Assembly: GCF_000003815.2 (NCBI RefSeq) | Contig: NC_049988.1 | Span: 8,281,763-8,345,762 of the forward strand | Direction: 5' to 3' | DNA from: Branchiostoma floridae | Lineage: Eukaryota; Chordata; Leptocardii; Amphioxiformes; Branchiostomatidae | DNA length: 64,000 nt | Part shown: positions 44,126-57,892 of the stretch, piece by piece | Numbering within the stretch: position 1 is the stretch's first letter | Layout of the letters: each line of letters begins with the position of its first letter | Notes under the pieces: generated by a model | Databases searched by the model: none | The model's input: only the letters and a program-made list of their open reading frames with translations | What the model was told of the DNA's origin: nothing | Made by a program: the position numbers and the translations under genes

Positions 44126-46494
44126 AAAGTATTTTGTACACTGCAACATTAACATTAGAGTCATTATTTAAGACAAGCTTTGATGACAAGTTAGCCATAC
44201 ACATTTACGGTAACTTGTCACGTTATGATCTCCTGTTGCAATTCTAAATCTGTTCCTTCCGTATTTGTGGAATTAGGTCGAATGCTCTGGCTAGCATTTT
44301 GGACACGTATAACCTTGAATGTTGCGTTAAAACATAAAATAAGGTCAACACTCTTGAGCCTTGTAAGTTTGTTTCATAGCTAGTAGTCTTCAGTACGTTA
44401 TAACTTATACTTGTAATTATAAATGTTCAAAAGTTATGGACCTATGTTTTGTTGTTGGCTGTGTTACAAGTTTGCTTCCTACTATTTCTTGTACAGATCT
44501 ACTAAGTTTTAACGTGTTCTCTAAAGTCTACTGTGTTGTAACATTTGGCGCTAGGCGTCAGAACTGAAAATATTGTTACGTAATAAAACATTATAATATA
44601 ATATAAAGTATATTCGCTAATTCACTGTCTTGGCTCATATTTTTTAATATACAACTATTGCATGAATTTACTTCAAAGTGTATTACATTATCCTTAGATT
44701 TTGTACATATTTTTGTTACCTTATACGATAACTAGATTAACGGCATTTTTTTAAAACCTTACGAAATATACCTTCTTGAATATCGTCGCACTTACAATTT
44801 TCACTTGAAACAAAAATTAGGATGTTTTATTTTCTAGTCAGAGTCCGTTCCGTTTGTTGTAATGTTTAGATTATATTTTAGATCTTTGTAATCATGATAA
44901 TATTTGACGGCTTCAAAACATTTTGAAACTTGTTTACACTTTTTAAATGTTTCTCCTTTGTCAGTGGAATATTCGAAAAATTCATAGCACTGAGAACAAT
45001 ATATCCAATACTTTCTAAAGAATAGCTACATCGCACAGTGACAAGTGACCAAATATGGCAACGGTATTCTGCCTAACAAAAATATTTCAAGTGATCGATC
45101 ATCTATATCTCTATATATTGCCTTATAGTTGAATTCGTTGTTCCACGTGTTTCCATTCTCTTATAGAAAACCCCGAAAACCTTTGCCGCTCTGATTTCAA
45201 AAGCGACGGTTTCAACTTTCAAACGAACCCCCTGTGCCGGTTAAGGGTCAACATGGGGGATGACAAGCTTCAGTAAATTCCGCAGGGAAAGGTTATCACA
45301 TATCGTCGGCCTCACTTGATATCAAATGGACCGAGAGGGATCACTGGGAACCCCTGCGTCATAGCCGCGAGGTGTCGGTATACAAAAGATACTATTTTAT
45401 ACAGATTTGAGGAGCCGCACAATGTCGAGATAGCGAAAGGTCTTTTTGTATTGTTTACTTTTCGCGCTCTGGTTTGCTATATGATACGTTTGGGGTTGAG
45501 ATGTTAAGTGAACATGAACATATGTCTATGATCAGAGCGTCCAAATTCTGCTATGCTGCAATATTGATGAAGAGCGCTCTAAATGTTTAGTTCTGAGATT
45601 AGATAAAATCATAAGGTTTGTGAAACTAGTAGACTCTACTTGGCCCACAACATTAAACTTGTACATGTAGTAAAATCAATGTATTGCACGTTGACATGGT
45701 GTAACTTAGGAAACTGCGTGTTTAGAAAAAATATGGCCTATGGTATCACCGCTTCATAGAATTAAGTTTGGTCTAGAAACTTAAGTCTATAGTATTTCCT
45801 CGTCTACTGCATCCGACTACGTCTCAATATTTTACGCGTTTCTGTGACATTTAAGTGTTGCTCATTCCTTTTTCTGTTCGCCCTCTTCTATTTAAGTACG
45901 TGCTCTAAAATACAGCAAAGAAAAACGCACGTACAGCACTGGAACTCAGTCGGGTCCAAACTGATCAGCTTACTAGCATTGTTGGCTGTCCAAGTTATTG
46001 ACTGGCGTTGGTAGCAGTAGGATCACTACGCCCCCCTCCCCATTTTCCTCCGAACTCGGACGGAATCAATTGGGAGTAGTACATCGTTCCCACCTGTTCG
46101 GTATAGAATGGCATATCATCGGCATCGTTTGTTAACTAATGGACCGGATAAACAAAGGACCAGGGGCTGTGGTTGTGGGTGGACCGTGCCTAATTTGTAA
46201 CAGGTTGGACACACCGGTGCAGTGTGATCTCTACCCACCCACTGCAACAGAAGGGAACGATCATCGGTAGAAAATCATCTAAGGACAAAAAGTAAGAAAG
46301 TAACGTTGCGTAAACCGTTTGAAAAGCTCCCTTGTTTGTACGTTTTGATTCCTAGCATCTTGGAGAAGAAGTGGTGGTGGTTGAATAATCTCCAAGCAGA
46401 TAGGGTAGAATTTTGCAATGCCTTCTATAATGACAGAAACCCAACGTTGCGAACTTCCGCCAATATCTGCTTGGATATGAAAACTTCATACCGC

Positions 46495-46950
46495 AGTCAT
46501 ACCTGCCCAAGCGGCCACTTTTTCAAGACGGCCACCTGGTCATAACGGCCACTTTTTGTTGGTCGCGAAAAGTTCCTTATAAGCAAAAAGCGACCTCGCA
46601 GGACGAGGGGGGGGGGGGGGTGAAATCCCAAGCATAAGAGACCCTCGCACGACGGTCACCTGTCCAACGCGGACACGGACACGTTGAATGAGAGAGAGAG
46701 TCACAGTCCCAGCTGCCCTGGACGACGGTATCTGGCTACATCAATTTTCATGATCACTATTGACAATCAATTTTTGGTGAAATCTTCCTTAGGTTTTGAG
46801 GGCAAATGTTACAGAGGGAACTGATGAACTTTCTCAGTCGATACCCTCTTCAAGCCGTCCACCTGTGCAAAACGGGCACTTTCGTTCGGTCCTATGGATC
46901 GCGTCTTTAATAGGCAGTTTGAGCGTAATCCCCAATCTAAGGAGAGTACC
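46495..46950. repeat. GCGGCCACTTTTT-type dispersed repeat modules
   Basis: Modules such as GCGGCCACTTTTTCAAGACG, CGGCCACCTGGTCATAACGG, CCACTTTTTGTTGGTCGCG and, at 46855-46900, GTCCACCTGTGCAAAACGGG recur with shared spacing, interrupted by a G homopolymer (46607-46620). They look like fragments of one repeat family; no coding capacity. Confidence 0.45.
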
Positions 46951-47572
46951 AAAGAACGAAATAAAGATAAACGGAAGGAATTGAATGACCAAAATAAAGC
47001 TTCTTAACTGAATTTGACGGATGTATCCTTTTCCAATTGGCACAAACCGTTCGCTACGATACTCTAGACTCTTTTCTGTAAAGGCTAATGCCCTGTAAGT
47101 GTGAATTCTCTGATTCATGGGTTCGGAAATAAAAACCCTATTACTCTGTTTGTACGGATCTTGATCCCGTAAAATGCGAACAGCATGTGATGGTCTGCGG
47201 GTCGATGAGCGAGGTGCCCCGCCAACATGTGCTGAACATCCGGCATATAGTGCCAAGAGAGGACATTGTCCCCTCTTTTGATATAAATCCTAACGGTAAA
47301 TATGCTAACGTTATATAAATCGTTATAGCTTGCTTTATGATGCTTGACGTTTGCAACCATCAAAGCTATTCTAACGTTAAATCGTGGTCAAATACTTACA
47401 TGCAGCCATTCACTTTGTGATTACGAATACGAGTACTAGTGTGATAATATGAGAATCCGTAGTACTTCAATTCAAAATTTTGTGACTCCTGTATGTAGGC
47501 CTTCTTCCATGTTGTCAGATGATGGTAGCACTCATATTAATCTTTATATTGTCTAAGTTGTTCTATGTAAAT

Positions 47573-48110
47573 ATAGCTAGCATACATGGTTGTGCTTTGT
47601 TGTTTTTGCGAAAAATTTACCTTTCTTGTCGCCTATCAATCTACCCTGGGAAACCAAGCAAGCAATCCATCAATCAATTTTCCTATATGAAACCCGGCAT
47701 ACCTAGACTGATCTAGATTAAAACTAGAATATATGGTTGTACTTTGTTGTTTTGGTGACAGATTTACCTTTCTTGTAGCCAATCAATCATTCAATCCATC
47801 AATCAATTTCTTCCTATATGAAACACGGCATACCTTGATTGATCTACTAAGATTTCAACAAGTATATATGGTTGTACTTTGTTGTTTCAGTGACAAATTT
47901 ACCTTTCTTGTCGCCCATCAATCAATCAATCAATCAATCCATCCATCAATTTTCCTGTATGAGACACGGCATACCTTGACTGATTTAGATTCTAGCTAGA
48001 ATATATGGTTGTGCTTTGTTGTTTTGGTGACACATTTACCTTTCTTGTCGCCAATCAATCAATCAAGAAATCCATCAATCAATTTCTTCCTATTTGAAAC
48101 CCATACGTAG
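47573..48110. repeat. Four tandem units of ~135-140 bp
   Basis: Units starting near 47573, 47724, 47855 and 47994 share ATATATGGTTGT(A/G)CTTTG, TTTACCTTTCTTGTCGCC, a variable (AATC)n/(CATC)n stretch, and TCCTATATGAAAC followed by CGGCATACCT. The internal AATC tetranucleotide runs vary in length between units. Confidence 0.9.
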
Positions 48111-48556
48111 ACTGTTCTAGCTTCCGCTGTCGTGCCCAAACGATGATCCAAGACCGCAGCACGTCTAGTCCCAAAAGGTGCGCCACCATATCCGGTTCTG
48201 CACCGTTTATTTTGAATTGTGCATATAAAACTGACACCTGCCGGCTTGACGAAAATAGATGAGAATTCCCGCCGGTCTGGCCAAAAGTCGGAAGCGTCCC
48301 GGGGAGGGAACGCGGGCGGGGAATGCGGGAAATGGGGCCGGGGCGATGCCGAACATCGCTCCGGGATTCGGGAAGACAAAGTTTTGGGGATGTCACGATG
48401 TAGACTATTCCGGGAAGGTGGGGATATGGGAGGGAAAATATGCACAGTTGTAAACAATGTCACACAAGGACGCATTAAACAGACAACGAAATATGTGTTG
48501 CCAAATATAACGTAGAGAAAATACAGTGAAAATAAGAAATTGATATGCAACTTTTA

Positions 48557-48660
48557 GACATTAGACATTTGTATGGTGAACCCGTATTGTTAGTGTATAG
48601 TATACATTAGACATTAGGCATTTGTATGGTGAACCCGTATTGTTAGTGTATAGTATACCT
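48557..48660. repeat. Two tandem ~53-bp copies
   Basis: CATTTGTATGGTGAACCCGT followed by ATTGTTAGTGTATAGTATAC occurs twice in direct succession, with almost no difference, so the duplication is recent. Confidence 0.92.
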
Positions 48661-51111
48661 TACTTCATGGTGTATGCTTACATTTTCAATCGGGTACAAT
48701 GTATATTGTGAGACGTATATGCGTGGCTTTGGCTTGCTCAAGTATTGAGCCAGCGGTCACTACGGAGGATGACACTCAGGCTAGTTGTATATGCATGCGT
48801 CTGGCTGCAAAGATTTGCAAAACCTCGAATCCCCGTATTACATCTGCTTGGAGATTACCGAAAAAGTTCTCGCATTTATTTAGAGTAGAGTATCTGTGGA
48901 ACTGTACACAGTACAGTGTAATCATTTGTGATCGTTTGTAGGAAAGACAGATCACTTCCCCGTCACCTGATTAACTATCCAACTTTTGTAAAACGTCACT
49001 TGTACAAGACAGGGCACACAGGAGTCACTGAATCATCCCGGACCGACCGCTGCTGAAAAAACAATGGGCGGATGTGTGGGTCACACCCCCTCGTTAGTGG
49101 ACGAGACTCAAAACACCTGCACGATTCTGCGGGACTCTTCTAACCGTGACATCATGACCGGATTTCACGCTTGTCAATGGACGGTGTCGTATGTGTAGGA
49201 TACGTGTGCTCTTACAGCTGGATACTACATGTTTGCATCAAAAGTTTACTTTTATGCCACCCCCAATGCCGAAACGGAATGATGGCCGTTTTACTAGACT
49301 ATGAGCAGAAAATACAAGAAAACTGCTAGGAAGTGCTTGCTATTTCTAAAAATTATATCCGGTCCGTCGATCTTCTGTCTCCCTTACATTTTGATACACG
49401 GACGCCTATAAAGAGTCCTTTCATATATGCACGTTGTTGATGGTTTTAGGGCCAATTTTTCTTTGACATTAGAAGAAGCAGAAAATGTATCATATCGTAT
49501 CGTACGATCTAATGTTCAATATCTTTTGTGATCATATCATACCATATATGATATGAATATATAACATCATAGATCTATCATACTGATTCATAGTCTTCGG
49601 ATAAGAGGCAGTATATTGCTTATGAGACCTGCATATGCTTTATGTTTTGTTCTCAAGATAAACGGAAAACAAAGAAGGAAGTTGCTTGTTGTAGCACTCG
49701 CTGCTTAACTCTACGACTAGATACAACCCTACAATACAACCCGAAACTTTGAAAGACTTCCACTCGTGAATTTGGCTCGAGCTGCCACCTGCGTCCCGGG
49801 GCCGTGGGAAGAGCCCCGCCCGGACGAGACTGTGATTGGCAACGGCAGATTTGATTACTCATCACTGATGACAGAAATGGCGGGAAAAGAGAGTTCCTAC
49901 TCGGTTGACAGAAAAGGAAAATACACAAACTTGAGTCAGAACTCCTGATTCTTCCCCATCCTAGTGACGACTTTCTTTGCTATTTTGCTGACTTAGTTGC
50001 GCCGTTACTTGCTATTAGAGCAGCTTGCGGCTGCAATGCGTATCTAAAACAAACTTATGGTTTTAGTCTACCTCGAACTTCAACAACCGTAAAATGTAGA
50101 GCTAACGTTATATGATAGAAGACAAAAATTCAAACGGGACATTTCTGTCACATGCCACAACCAGTGGATAAAAAGAGACATACGACAAAGGGGCATGATG
50201 CTGAATCACGCCAAGAATTCGATTCATAACGAGTTTTGACATGAGATCTGTGCTGCCGTGTCCCACCCACCGCGTTGTTTGGACCCCAGTATCGTCCGGT
50301 GTGGATTCAGGCGTACGTCATCAATCAAACGTCATCAAAGACGGCAGCCACACGTACGGATGACCTTGCCAAATCAGTCAACTGCATAGAGTCGGAAAAA
50401 ATTGCGAAATTTATTGGCTTGTTGATTATGAACAGGGACATATGCAACAAGTTTCGTTTTTGGTCTTGAAAATTCTATATCTTATACATCTTAGGACGAC
50501 ATCTTTCCTTTTTTGAGATTCGGTCCCGATCTCTCCATGAGGATTTAAGATACATTTTCGGCTGTAAATGATCTATTTCACCCACGTCTTCTGATTTTTT
50601 GTTTATTGGACGCGCTACTAGGTTTCTTCGCAATTTCTTGCCACTTCATCTTTCAGCCTCATGAACGTCATAAAATCGTACAGAAATACACCGAAGTGGT
50701 CAAGACTAGAGTAGAGTATATGTCTTTGTCAAGGTTTAGGGCTGCTTTGGGGCCTGTGATCCCACACTTGCCACACAACAAAGGCATCTCAAGTCGACTG
50801 GTGTTGGAGACTATAAAATGTATCTGATCTGCCTACATCCTCTATGACCTCTCCGCCTGTAAATCTTCAGCAGGGCTTTTCTGACCTCTGACCCACCACT
50901 TGTTATGAAACCAATCAGGTCATCCTGTCTTTCCTCCAATCAAAACAAACAATCATAATGATAGCGATGCCCTGATGAGGAAAAAAATAGCATCGTGTGA
51001 ACCAGGGTGTGAACGTATTGATGGAAGAACATATTTGAAATCATATTGGATTATATTTAGAATAGACTCAGAAAATGTTGCTTTTCATTCCGAATGATGA
51101 ACTCCTTCCTT

Positions 51112-51160
51112 CCTCTCTTCCTTCCTTCCTTCCTTCCTTCCTTCCTTCCTTCCTTCCTTT
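51112..51160. repeat. (CTTC)n microsatellite
   Basis: About twelve TTCC/CTTC units in a row. The minus-strand open frame across it reads only Lys-Glu-Gly-Arg repeats. Confidence 0.95.
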
Positions 51161-51387
51161 TTATCCTTTTCCTCTCGTGTAAGAGTTTTGCATGTTTCCG
51201 TAAGATTTATACATAATGATGATTGCTGTGCTGTACTAGTAAGGAACAAGGATGTTATTGCTGTGAAAAAAGATTGAAGGATACGGATGCCAACAAGGAA
51301 GGCCCTGCAAATATAGTCTCCGAGCAGACATATCACCTGGATGAAAAGAAGAAAAGAGAAGAATTTGGCCGAAAAAATAGGGACAAA

Positions 51388-51600
51388 TACTGTCAATGCA
51401 TTAAAGTTCGCGGGGATTTAATTTCGCGGTAACGGGAAAATGGACTTTTCGCGGTGGTTTTAATTTCGCGGTATCACCATATACTATAGACTCTTACTGT
51501 TATGGAAAAATGTTCGCGGTGGTTTTAAATTCGCGGTGAAGCGGCTGCCGCGAAAACCGCGAACATTAATCCACCGCGAACATTTCTGCATTTACAGTAA
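51388..51600. mobile_element. Fold-back MITE with TTCGCGGTGG modules
   Basis: The ends TACTGTCAATGCATTAAAG and CATTTCTGCATTTACAGTA are imperfect inverted repeats. The interior repeats TTCGCGGTGGTTTTAATTTC on one side and its complement (CCGCGAACATTAATCCACCG) on the other. No coding capacity and no assigned target duplication. Confidence 0.75.
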
Positions 51601-51739
51601 CTTGTCATGGGATTTCAGTCAGTCTTTTGCAGTCTATCCAACGGTTGGACAATTCAATCCTAGGCCAATTAACTCCTACAAGGCTTTTATTTGTAACTTG
51701 GCCAAAGTCCCCTATAGTTTGACCAGTAGTAGAGACTAC

Positions 51740-51990
51740 GGCAAAACAGCCTGGCATCCCGGCCAGAGATGGACAGCACCGCGGCCGGTCACGACCCGAA
51801 CACCGTGTCCGCAGCTGGAGTCAATAAACTGCGCGGTACCGGCCGGACACATCAAGGACCGGCGGGTCGCCACCGCGTCTTGGCGGGAAACCTGCACCTG
51901 AACATACAGGCGTGTTACCGGCCATCACCCCGGGGAGTAGGGGAAAGGGTCCTCAGGGGAGGGGGGATCAGAGGCGGTATGGCTGCCATC
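51740..51990 (+). other. CpG-rich patch with short ORF
   Basis: A locally GC- and CpG-rich block (for example CACCGCGGCCGGTCACGACC) contains an ATG at 51769 opening MDSTAAGHDPNTVSAAGVNK. It could be a promoter or first exon, but no further exon connects to it and I recognise no similarity. Confidence 0.25.
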
Positions 51991-54920
51991 AGTGTGTCAT
52001 CAAGGGCCGAATGCGATAGTCCGAGACATCACACTTATATCCAAATATTTAGCATGAATCTCTATGTCTATTCTTTTATTCTCGTTATTGTGATCTGATG
52101 TTTTTTTCTTATGCTACCAGCATCTTCAATATCTTATTATTTCTGTTAGATGTTGTATTATTGATGGTCTGCAGCATCAAAAAGACCACCCATTTGTTGT
52201 TGAAGATGACAAAACGGATAAATAAACATCAGTACATGTATCATGATATTATTACTGAGAAAATAGACACCAAGAACAAAGAGCAAGTGTGCAATCATCT
52301 CCCTAACATGTATGGGAAAGAAAACATGAAATTAGTAACGTTATATCTGGGATTAAAATTTTATTGTAGGCCGTGCAAATGCAAATCAAATGACAACTGA
52401 CAGAAAAGCCAGAAAATACCGAAACGTGAGGAAAATAAAGTTTCTTCAAGCTATAAACTTGCTCAGAACATGAATCTCTCTCACAATTGTTGAAAGTTTA
52501 GAAGCAGTGGTCAAACGACAATTACGCCATCCGAAATGTTTACCCAGGATGCCCCTGGAAAGCGTCGCCATGGTTACGGGTGTGACAGTAAGTTGTCATC
52601 TGTTAAAGTCGTCACTGGCGTCTCGTCTGTCATCGCGACTGGCGCGCGACACGGGCGCGCTGTTTCCTTGTCACGCTAATCTGAAAATATTCACAGTTTA
52701 CTCGCGCAACACAAACTGTTGTGGTAGGGGAGAACACGAGAAGATGGGGATGCCATCAAGCCAACCTGATGACTATACCACACACATCACTACTGTACAC
52801 ACTATACTATACTAGCCTGGGCGACAAGGTTACATGTATCGTGGTATTAGCGATAGGAAAACGTGCCAACGATCGTGCCTTTTACCGTCTTACATAACCG
52901 AGGTCATGGATTGGGTCTCAGCAAGGCATAAATTGTCTTTGTTTGTCCATAAGCATTATACGGTAACTAACAACGAATGGCTTAAACAATGCCAGAATCT
53001 TAATTGAATTTTAGCCTGAAGTAATGGAATATCTGTATAAATTCTGCTCTGTTCATAATGTCGTGACGATTTCTTCGGCCAAAATGTTTGAACATGATAA
53101 CAAGACTTTTCATGCCCTTGAACTTGTCCAGATAACTTTGGATGTGATGACGTGAAGAAAGTCCAACCTTCTCTCCATTTGCATTAGTCACGAATGAGGC
53201 CTGCCTATGCGCACCAACGTTTCCATCAAATACAAATACTAGGTACTATATAAAATATAACATGATAATATAATAGTACTTAGGCCAAAGCGGAAGACCT
53301 CCGTGACTTTCCTCTACAGATCTCTGCAACCGCCTGTTGAAAACTAGTATAGTCAAAGTATGATTTTTCTAAGAAAATAATCAGCTTTACCGATGTGGCC
53401 CAAGACCTACTCACTGCAAATATCACAAAAAATTTCTGGTGTTATGCAGTTTATCAATAGGCTCCTCATCAACATTGACAAGAGTCAAATCATCAATTTG
53501 ATAGGAATCCTCAGCTCAGCGCACTCACATGTATAACATAAAAGCAAGTTGTCTCAGAGACGTCAGCTTACACTATTAAAGTTACAGCCATTTTCACATA
53601 ATGTTCATTGAGTGTGGTAGGGACGATACTACATGTATTTGTTGTGTGCCGGGACATATGTCCAACAGATGCACAGATACAATGATAGATGCTTCAGTCT
53701 GTTGCGTAATTTTGTAAACGTTGGAAAACCTGACCACTCAGCCGGAAAGAGTTATTTGCACCAAGGTACCATTAAAGCTCACGCCAACTTTGAAAAAAGG
53801 AAGGCCCATCGTACCCCCCCCCCCACCTGCCCATAAACTGCGCTCGTGTAATCCATCCGACAGTTGACCTTGAAAGAGTTAATGAGAGTGCGACAATTTG
53901 TTATAGAAAGCGTTACAAGTATATTTGCTAGCTGAACTACATAAAGCCGACGGTTTACAAGCACAGCGTAACCTTATACTGTATCGGTTCAGCTGACATG
54001 AGGGCCCTCATGCCCTTGGCTTATGACCTTAAGCTTGGCACAAACCAACTCGTGTGTTAGTCAACACTGCCCACCCCCCATGTAAAAATCCCAAAGGTAC
54101 GTCGAAAAAAATCCGTTTTGCATCTATTTACGATATAATGCGGCCGCAAATATTGCGTGAACGTTTCCTTTCGAACTTCATTGAATATGTCGCAAACCAC
54201 CTTTGTCCTCCACGCAAACCATTTCGTCGCGCCCTCATTTCAAAAGTTTTCAACGTTTATTTTTTAGTGCAACATGTACATGTACATGTATCTAGTGATT
54301 GTGTGAGTCCGACGGTATCAATAAAAGATAAAGGTACCAAATTAACAAGAGAAAGAGCAGGGAAAACTGGCACAAAGATACTAAAAGTAAAACCAACGCA
54401 GAATCATCACAGGAAGTATGGTAGACTGGTACACTCCAAGGTTTGATAGCCGCCTCAAAGATTCCCACTGCCGTGACCGAGTTAAGCAGCAGTTTATTTT
54501 CCCTCTGTGGAAATATATGTGTTATCTACTGAGAAAATAAGCGTGGGAAACGACCGACAAGACCTCTTTGGAGCGCTGCAAAACACAACTGTGCATGAAA
54601 GAGCCTGAGTCACGTATTGCTATATGAACGATCAAACAAACTCGGTAGAACCAGGAGATTTATGTCCAACATACTAATACAATGACGTTTAATACCATTG
54701 TCATTTTCTTATGACCTACAATGCATTATTATTGGTACAATTTATAGGTTCCATGCCTTGTACGTTTTTCGAGTTCATTCTCCGAATAGCCGTACCATTT
54801 ACATGTACACTGTAGTAGACAGATATCACTAGCGCTAAGTCTAAGAATAAATTATGAAATAAGTTTTGTCATTGGTATAGCTTAATTATGAATATGTAGA
54901 ATTACATGTAATACTATCAA

Positions 54921-55400
54921 GTGAACTTTCATCTTGTAAGATTTTCCCCAAATGTCTTCTCAATCGGGTTTTGGAATCTGAAATCAAAAAGGAAGACTTT
55001 TGATATGACGACTTATTACACTGTAGACGGATGTAATGAAACATCAAAATCAAACGTGATAAAAAAAACAAGAAGTAAAATTCGAGAAATTCTTCCTGTT
55101 GACCATCCTCTATGTCCTCTTGCCCAGAATGATTCGGTGTATTTCAGGGCCATCTGGGGTCAGTACACGTTGCAAGTAGTTGCATCTGGAAGCACTTCCC
55201 CATCTTCAAAGAATACGGGCTTTTGTGATGTGTTTGTTGTTGTAGAAAACTCTACTATCGCCTACAGAGGACAGTTTGTTCTCGTGTTTGTGCCTCACGG
55301 GAAAACAGACATGACAAAACCGGCGACATTCTCACTGAACAGGCAAGATGAGAAGTGTTGGGGTAAGATGCCACCGGAAACGAACGGCGAAGGGATTTAA
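54921..55400 (+). CDS. Unrecognised 159-codon ORF
   Basis: An uninterrupted frame has balanced, protein-like composition, unlike the surrounding low-complexity frames. Five cysteines are spread through it and a hydrophobic stretch (FCDVFVVVENSTIAYRGQFV) lies in the last third. No signal peptide or known motif is seen. Later Met codons (for example MTTYYTVDG) are also possible starts. It could be a single-exon gene, a retrocopy or chance. Confidence 0.25.
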   Translation: MNFHLVRFSPNVFSIGFWNLKSKRKTFDMTTYYTVDGCNETSKSNVIKKTRSKIREILPVDHPLCPLAQNDSVYFRAIWGQYTLQVVASGSTSPSSKNTGFCDVFVVVENSTIAYRGQFVLVFVPHGKTDMTKPATFSLNRQDEKCWGKMPPETNGEGI

Positions 55401-56071
55401 TCTTACAAGTGTGGCGAGTAACATTTTCCGGAAGGCACAAGCTTGTCAAGTTTTATTTGAACGATTCGAAGGAAGGTGGTTGAGCAGAAGATAACGTTAT
55501 GTAACATATATGAGAAAAGCACCACTAAGTCAAAATATACGAATGAATGAAAGAATAACTGTATTATGAAATTGAATATTGAAACAACGAAACTGTGCCA
55601 ACGAAATTACAAAAACGAAAGTTCTCCTGCAATACCATCGAAAGCCGCTGAGAAAGGATGGGGCTTTGTATCTTCGTTTTGCTGACATCTTTCCGCAAAT
55701 ACCGCGGTTTATTCTGTCCAAGAAACAACCCCATTTACAGACGGCGACGAAAAATAATCTTAGTGAAAGCAAAAAGAGAACTTAATTCAATTTACAAGAA
55801 GGGGAGGTCCGACAGAGAATATGAAAGGAAAGACACTGTTCCCCATGCTCGATTTAAACATGAGGTCATCCTCCTTGTGCCCGGGCTGTTTCCCAGTTCG
55901 GCTGCAGCTGGAAGCCATAACGCCCACCCCAGAGAGGCGGTCCCCTTCAAAAGGAAGTCGGTGCCAGCCCGTCTGGGCCGGCCCGTGCACCTGTGAACAC
56001 AAACCTTCCCATCCATCATCCACTGCGGCCTCTGGCAGGAGTCCTGTGGGGAGGGCAAGCAACATTTGTGC

Positions 56072-56391
56072 GGGACCGTCCCTAGTCTTACAGTGATGGA
56101 AGTCTATTTGTTAACGGCAATGAATATTATAGCCATCCCCTGTGCAATTGTAAAGTTTTTACGATATCTACAAAACCTTTCATCCTTGCCCTGTAGAAGC
56201 GGGTTTATATTGAGTTATGTAATTTGTTTGGGACCGTCCCTATTCTTGAAATGATTGAAGTCTATTTGTTTGCGGCAGTGAATATCATAGCAATGTCCAC
56301 TGTGCATTTGTACAGTTTTACAGGTTTTACGCTATCTACAAAACCTATAATCGTTACCCTACTAACGGGTTTGTACTGAGTTATGTAATTT
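56072..56391. repeat. Two tandem ~160-bp copies
   Basis: Copies start GGGACCGTCCCTA at 56072 and 56230 and end GAGTTATGTAATTT. They share GAAGTCTATTTGTT, GGCA(A/G)TGAATAT and TATCTACAAAACC blocks at roughly 80-85 percent identity by eye. No coding content is evident. Confidence 0.88.
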
Positions 56392-57892
56392 AACAATTGT
56401 ATAAAATCCAACCAGCCTCATTCAGTCGTTGAATAAATCCTAATGTCAAAAGTCGCAGATGTGAATTTAGATCTAGATTTAACATTTCCTCAAGGGTAGA
56501 TAAAAATAAGTGACGAACAAGAGATGTACATATGGTGTACAAGTTCAAGTGGGTTATGTTACACAAAGATCTTTTGCGTATACATATGGTTCTCGATCAT
56601 GCTCACGGTTTCATTGTCAATAGAATACCAATACCAAATGCTATTATTTTCTTAAGTCAAAACTCAACAGTTACACAAACAAAAATTCACATTTCAAATC
56701 TACATCATATAGCGAGAACTTTAATTTTCATTCTGAGCATATTTATATATTTTAACGTATTATTAATATTAAATTGTGAACAGTACGTCTCAAAAGTAAA
56801 ACTGTAATCTTGAACGATCCCTGAAGAACAAGTAATGCAAGATGAAGGAAAAGGAAAATCAAACGGGCCCCCAAATAAAATCAGGTCAAAAGTAATCGAG
56901 ACCCGGGGTTGTTTGAGCCGATTTATGCCGCTCATGCCGGTTGACAGCGTTCGCATTCCGGGGAATTTCACGGTTACTTTGAGGGTCACAACATTCACAG
57001 GCCTGCTGTGAAAATACAGGTGGATTCTGGCAGATTTACAATGGCCTCTCGCACAAGCTAGTTAAAGTTTTAAGTTTCACGATCTGTTATAGTGTTGTAG
57101 TTATTACAATAGCTTAATTCATTCAAGGGACAGCACAGGAGGGATCAATCAAAAAGGGAATAGCAGAATGTTGGTACATTTTAGGTGAATGCTAGTGTAG
57201 TGAAGCTTTATTCGTTTTCGTTCAGGGGCATGTCGTCCTTGATGATTTTTCACAACTGTATTGAGTTATCAATTATAGTGAGATTAAGATATCCGAAACG
57301 TACCCCTATGCATGTGATCCACCTTTTTCAGATGAGCTAAAAAAGGCTAGGTAATGATAATGAAGGAATGAAGGAAAGGCCGAAGGGCGAGAGGGAAAGA
57401 GGAAGGAAAGAAGGATAAGAAAGAGACTGAGGAAAATTGGATTTCCTTTGACACATAACGTTATATCTACATAAATGAAACCGAAAGTGGCAAATTTACG
57501 GTGTAGGGCCCCCTCCGTCATGGGTCTATCTATTATTGTAATTCAACGTCATAGTCTTGGGATCTTTTAGCTGCAATCGTGTCTCTGTCTGTTGCATCAT
57601 ATTACCATTCCAAGAACTTAACGTCAATACCACTTCTGCACGTTTTACTCGTCTGACTGACAAACCGCGATCTTATTTCGGTCATTGAGTAACCATGAAA
57701 CTTAGCCTTTGACCTTTCACCCGTGAAAGCGATTTCCTTTCGCAGATCCAGGAAGTGGCTTTGAAATACTTGGTATTTGTACGGTTTCTTAATAATCATG
57801 TTCAATATTGATACATGTCTGTAGCAGGGAGTATAAGGCTGTTCAGCAGACATATTCGGGTAGCCACAAGACATTGTAGATACGCCGCAAAC

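Larger units (their letters stand above)
40709..57780. other. Long stretch with no recognised gene
   Basis: Apart from the repeats and fold-back elements listed separately and two weak ORF candidates, I find no exon with convincing splice borders and family similarity in these 17 kb. Base composition is mostly AT-rich. GC-rich patches occur near 48270-48420, 49780-49830 and 51740-51990. It could hold distal regulatory DNA for the bHLH gene, lineage-specific exons, or introns of genes I cannot identify. Confidence 0.4.

Noticed and set aside
48059-48550. Minus-strand 163-codon ORF and overlapping plus-strand ORFs
   Set aside because: Lie over the end of a tandem array and a GC-rich patch; mutually overlapping frames, no motif and no splice support.
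55787-56096. Overlapping ORFs of ~90 codons on both strands
   Set aside because: Several frames open at once in a GC-rich patch; none shows a recognisable domain.
43380-57500. CRISPR array or prokaryotic-type operon in the tandem repeat regions
   Set aside because: Repeats are long, few and without regular spacers; the window is plainly eukaryotic.
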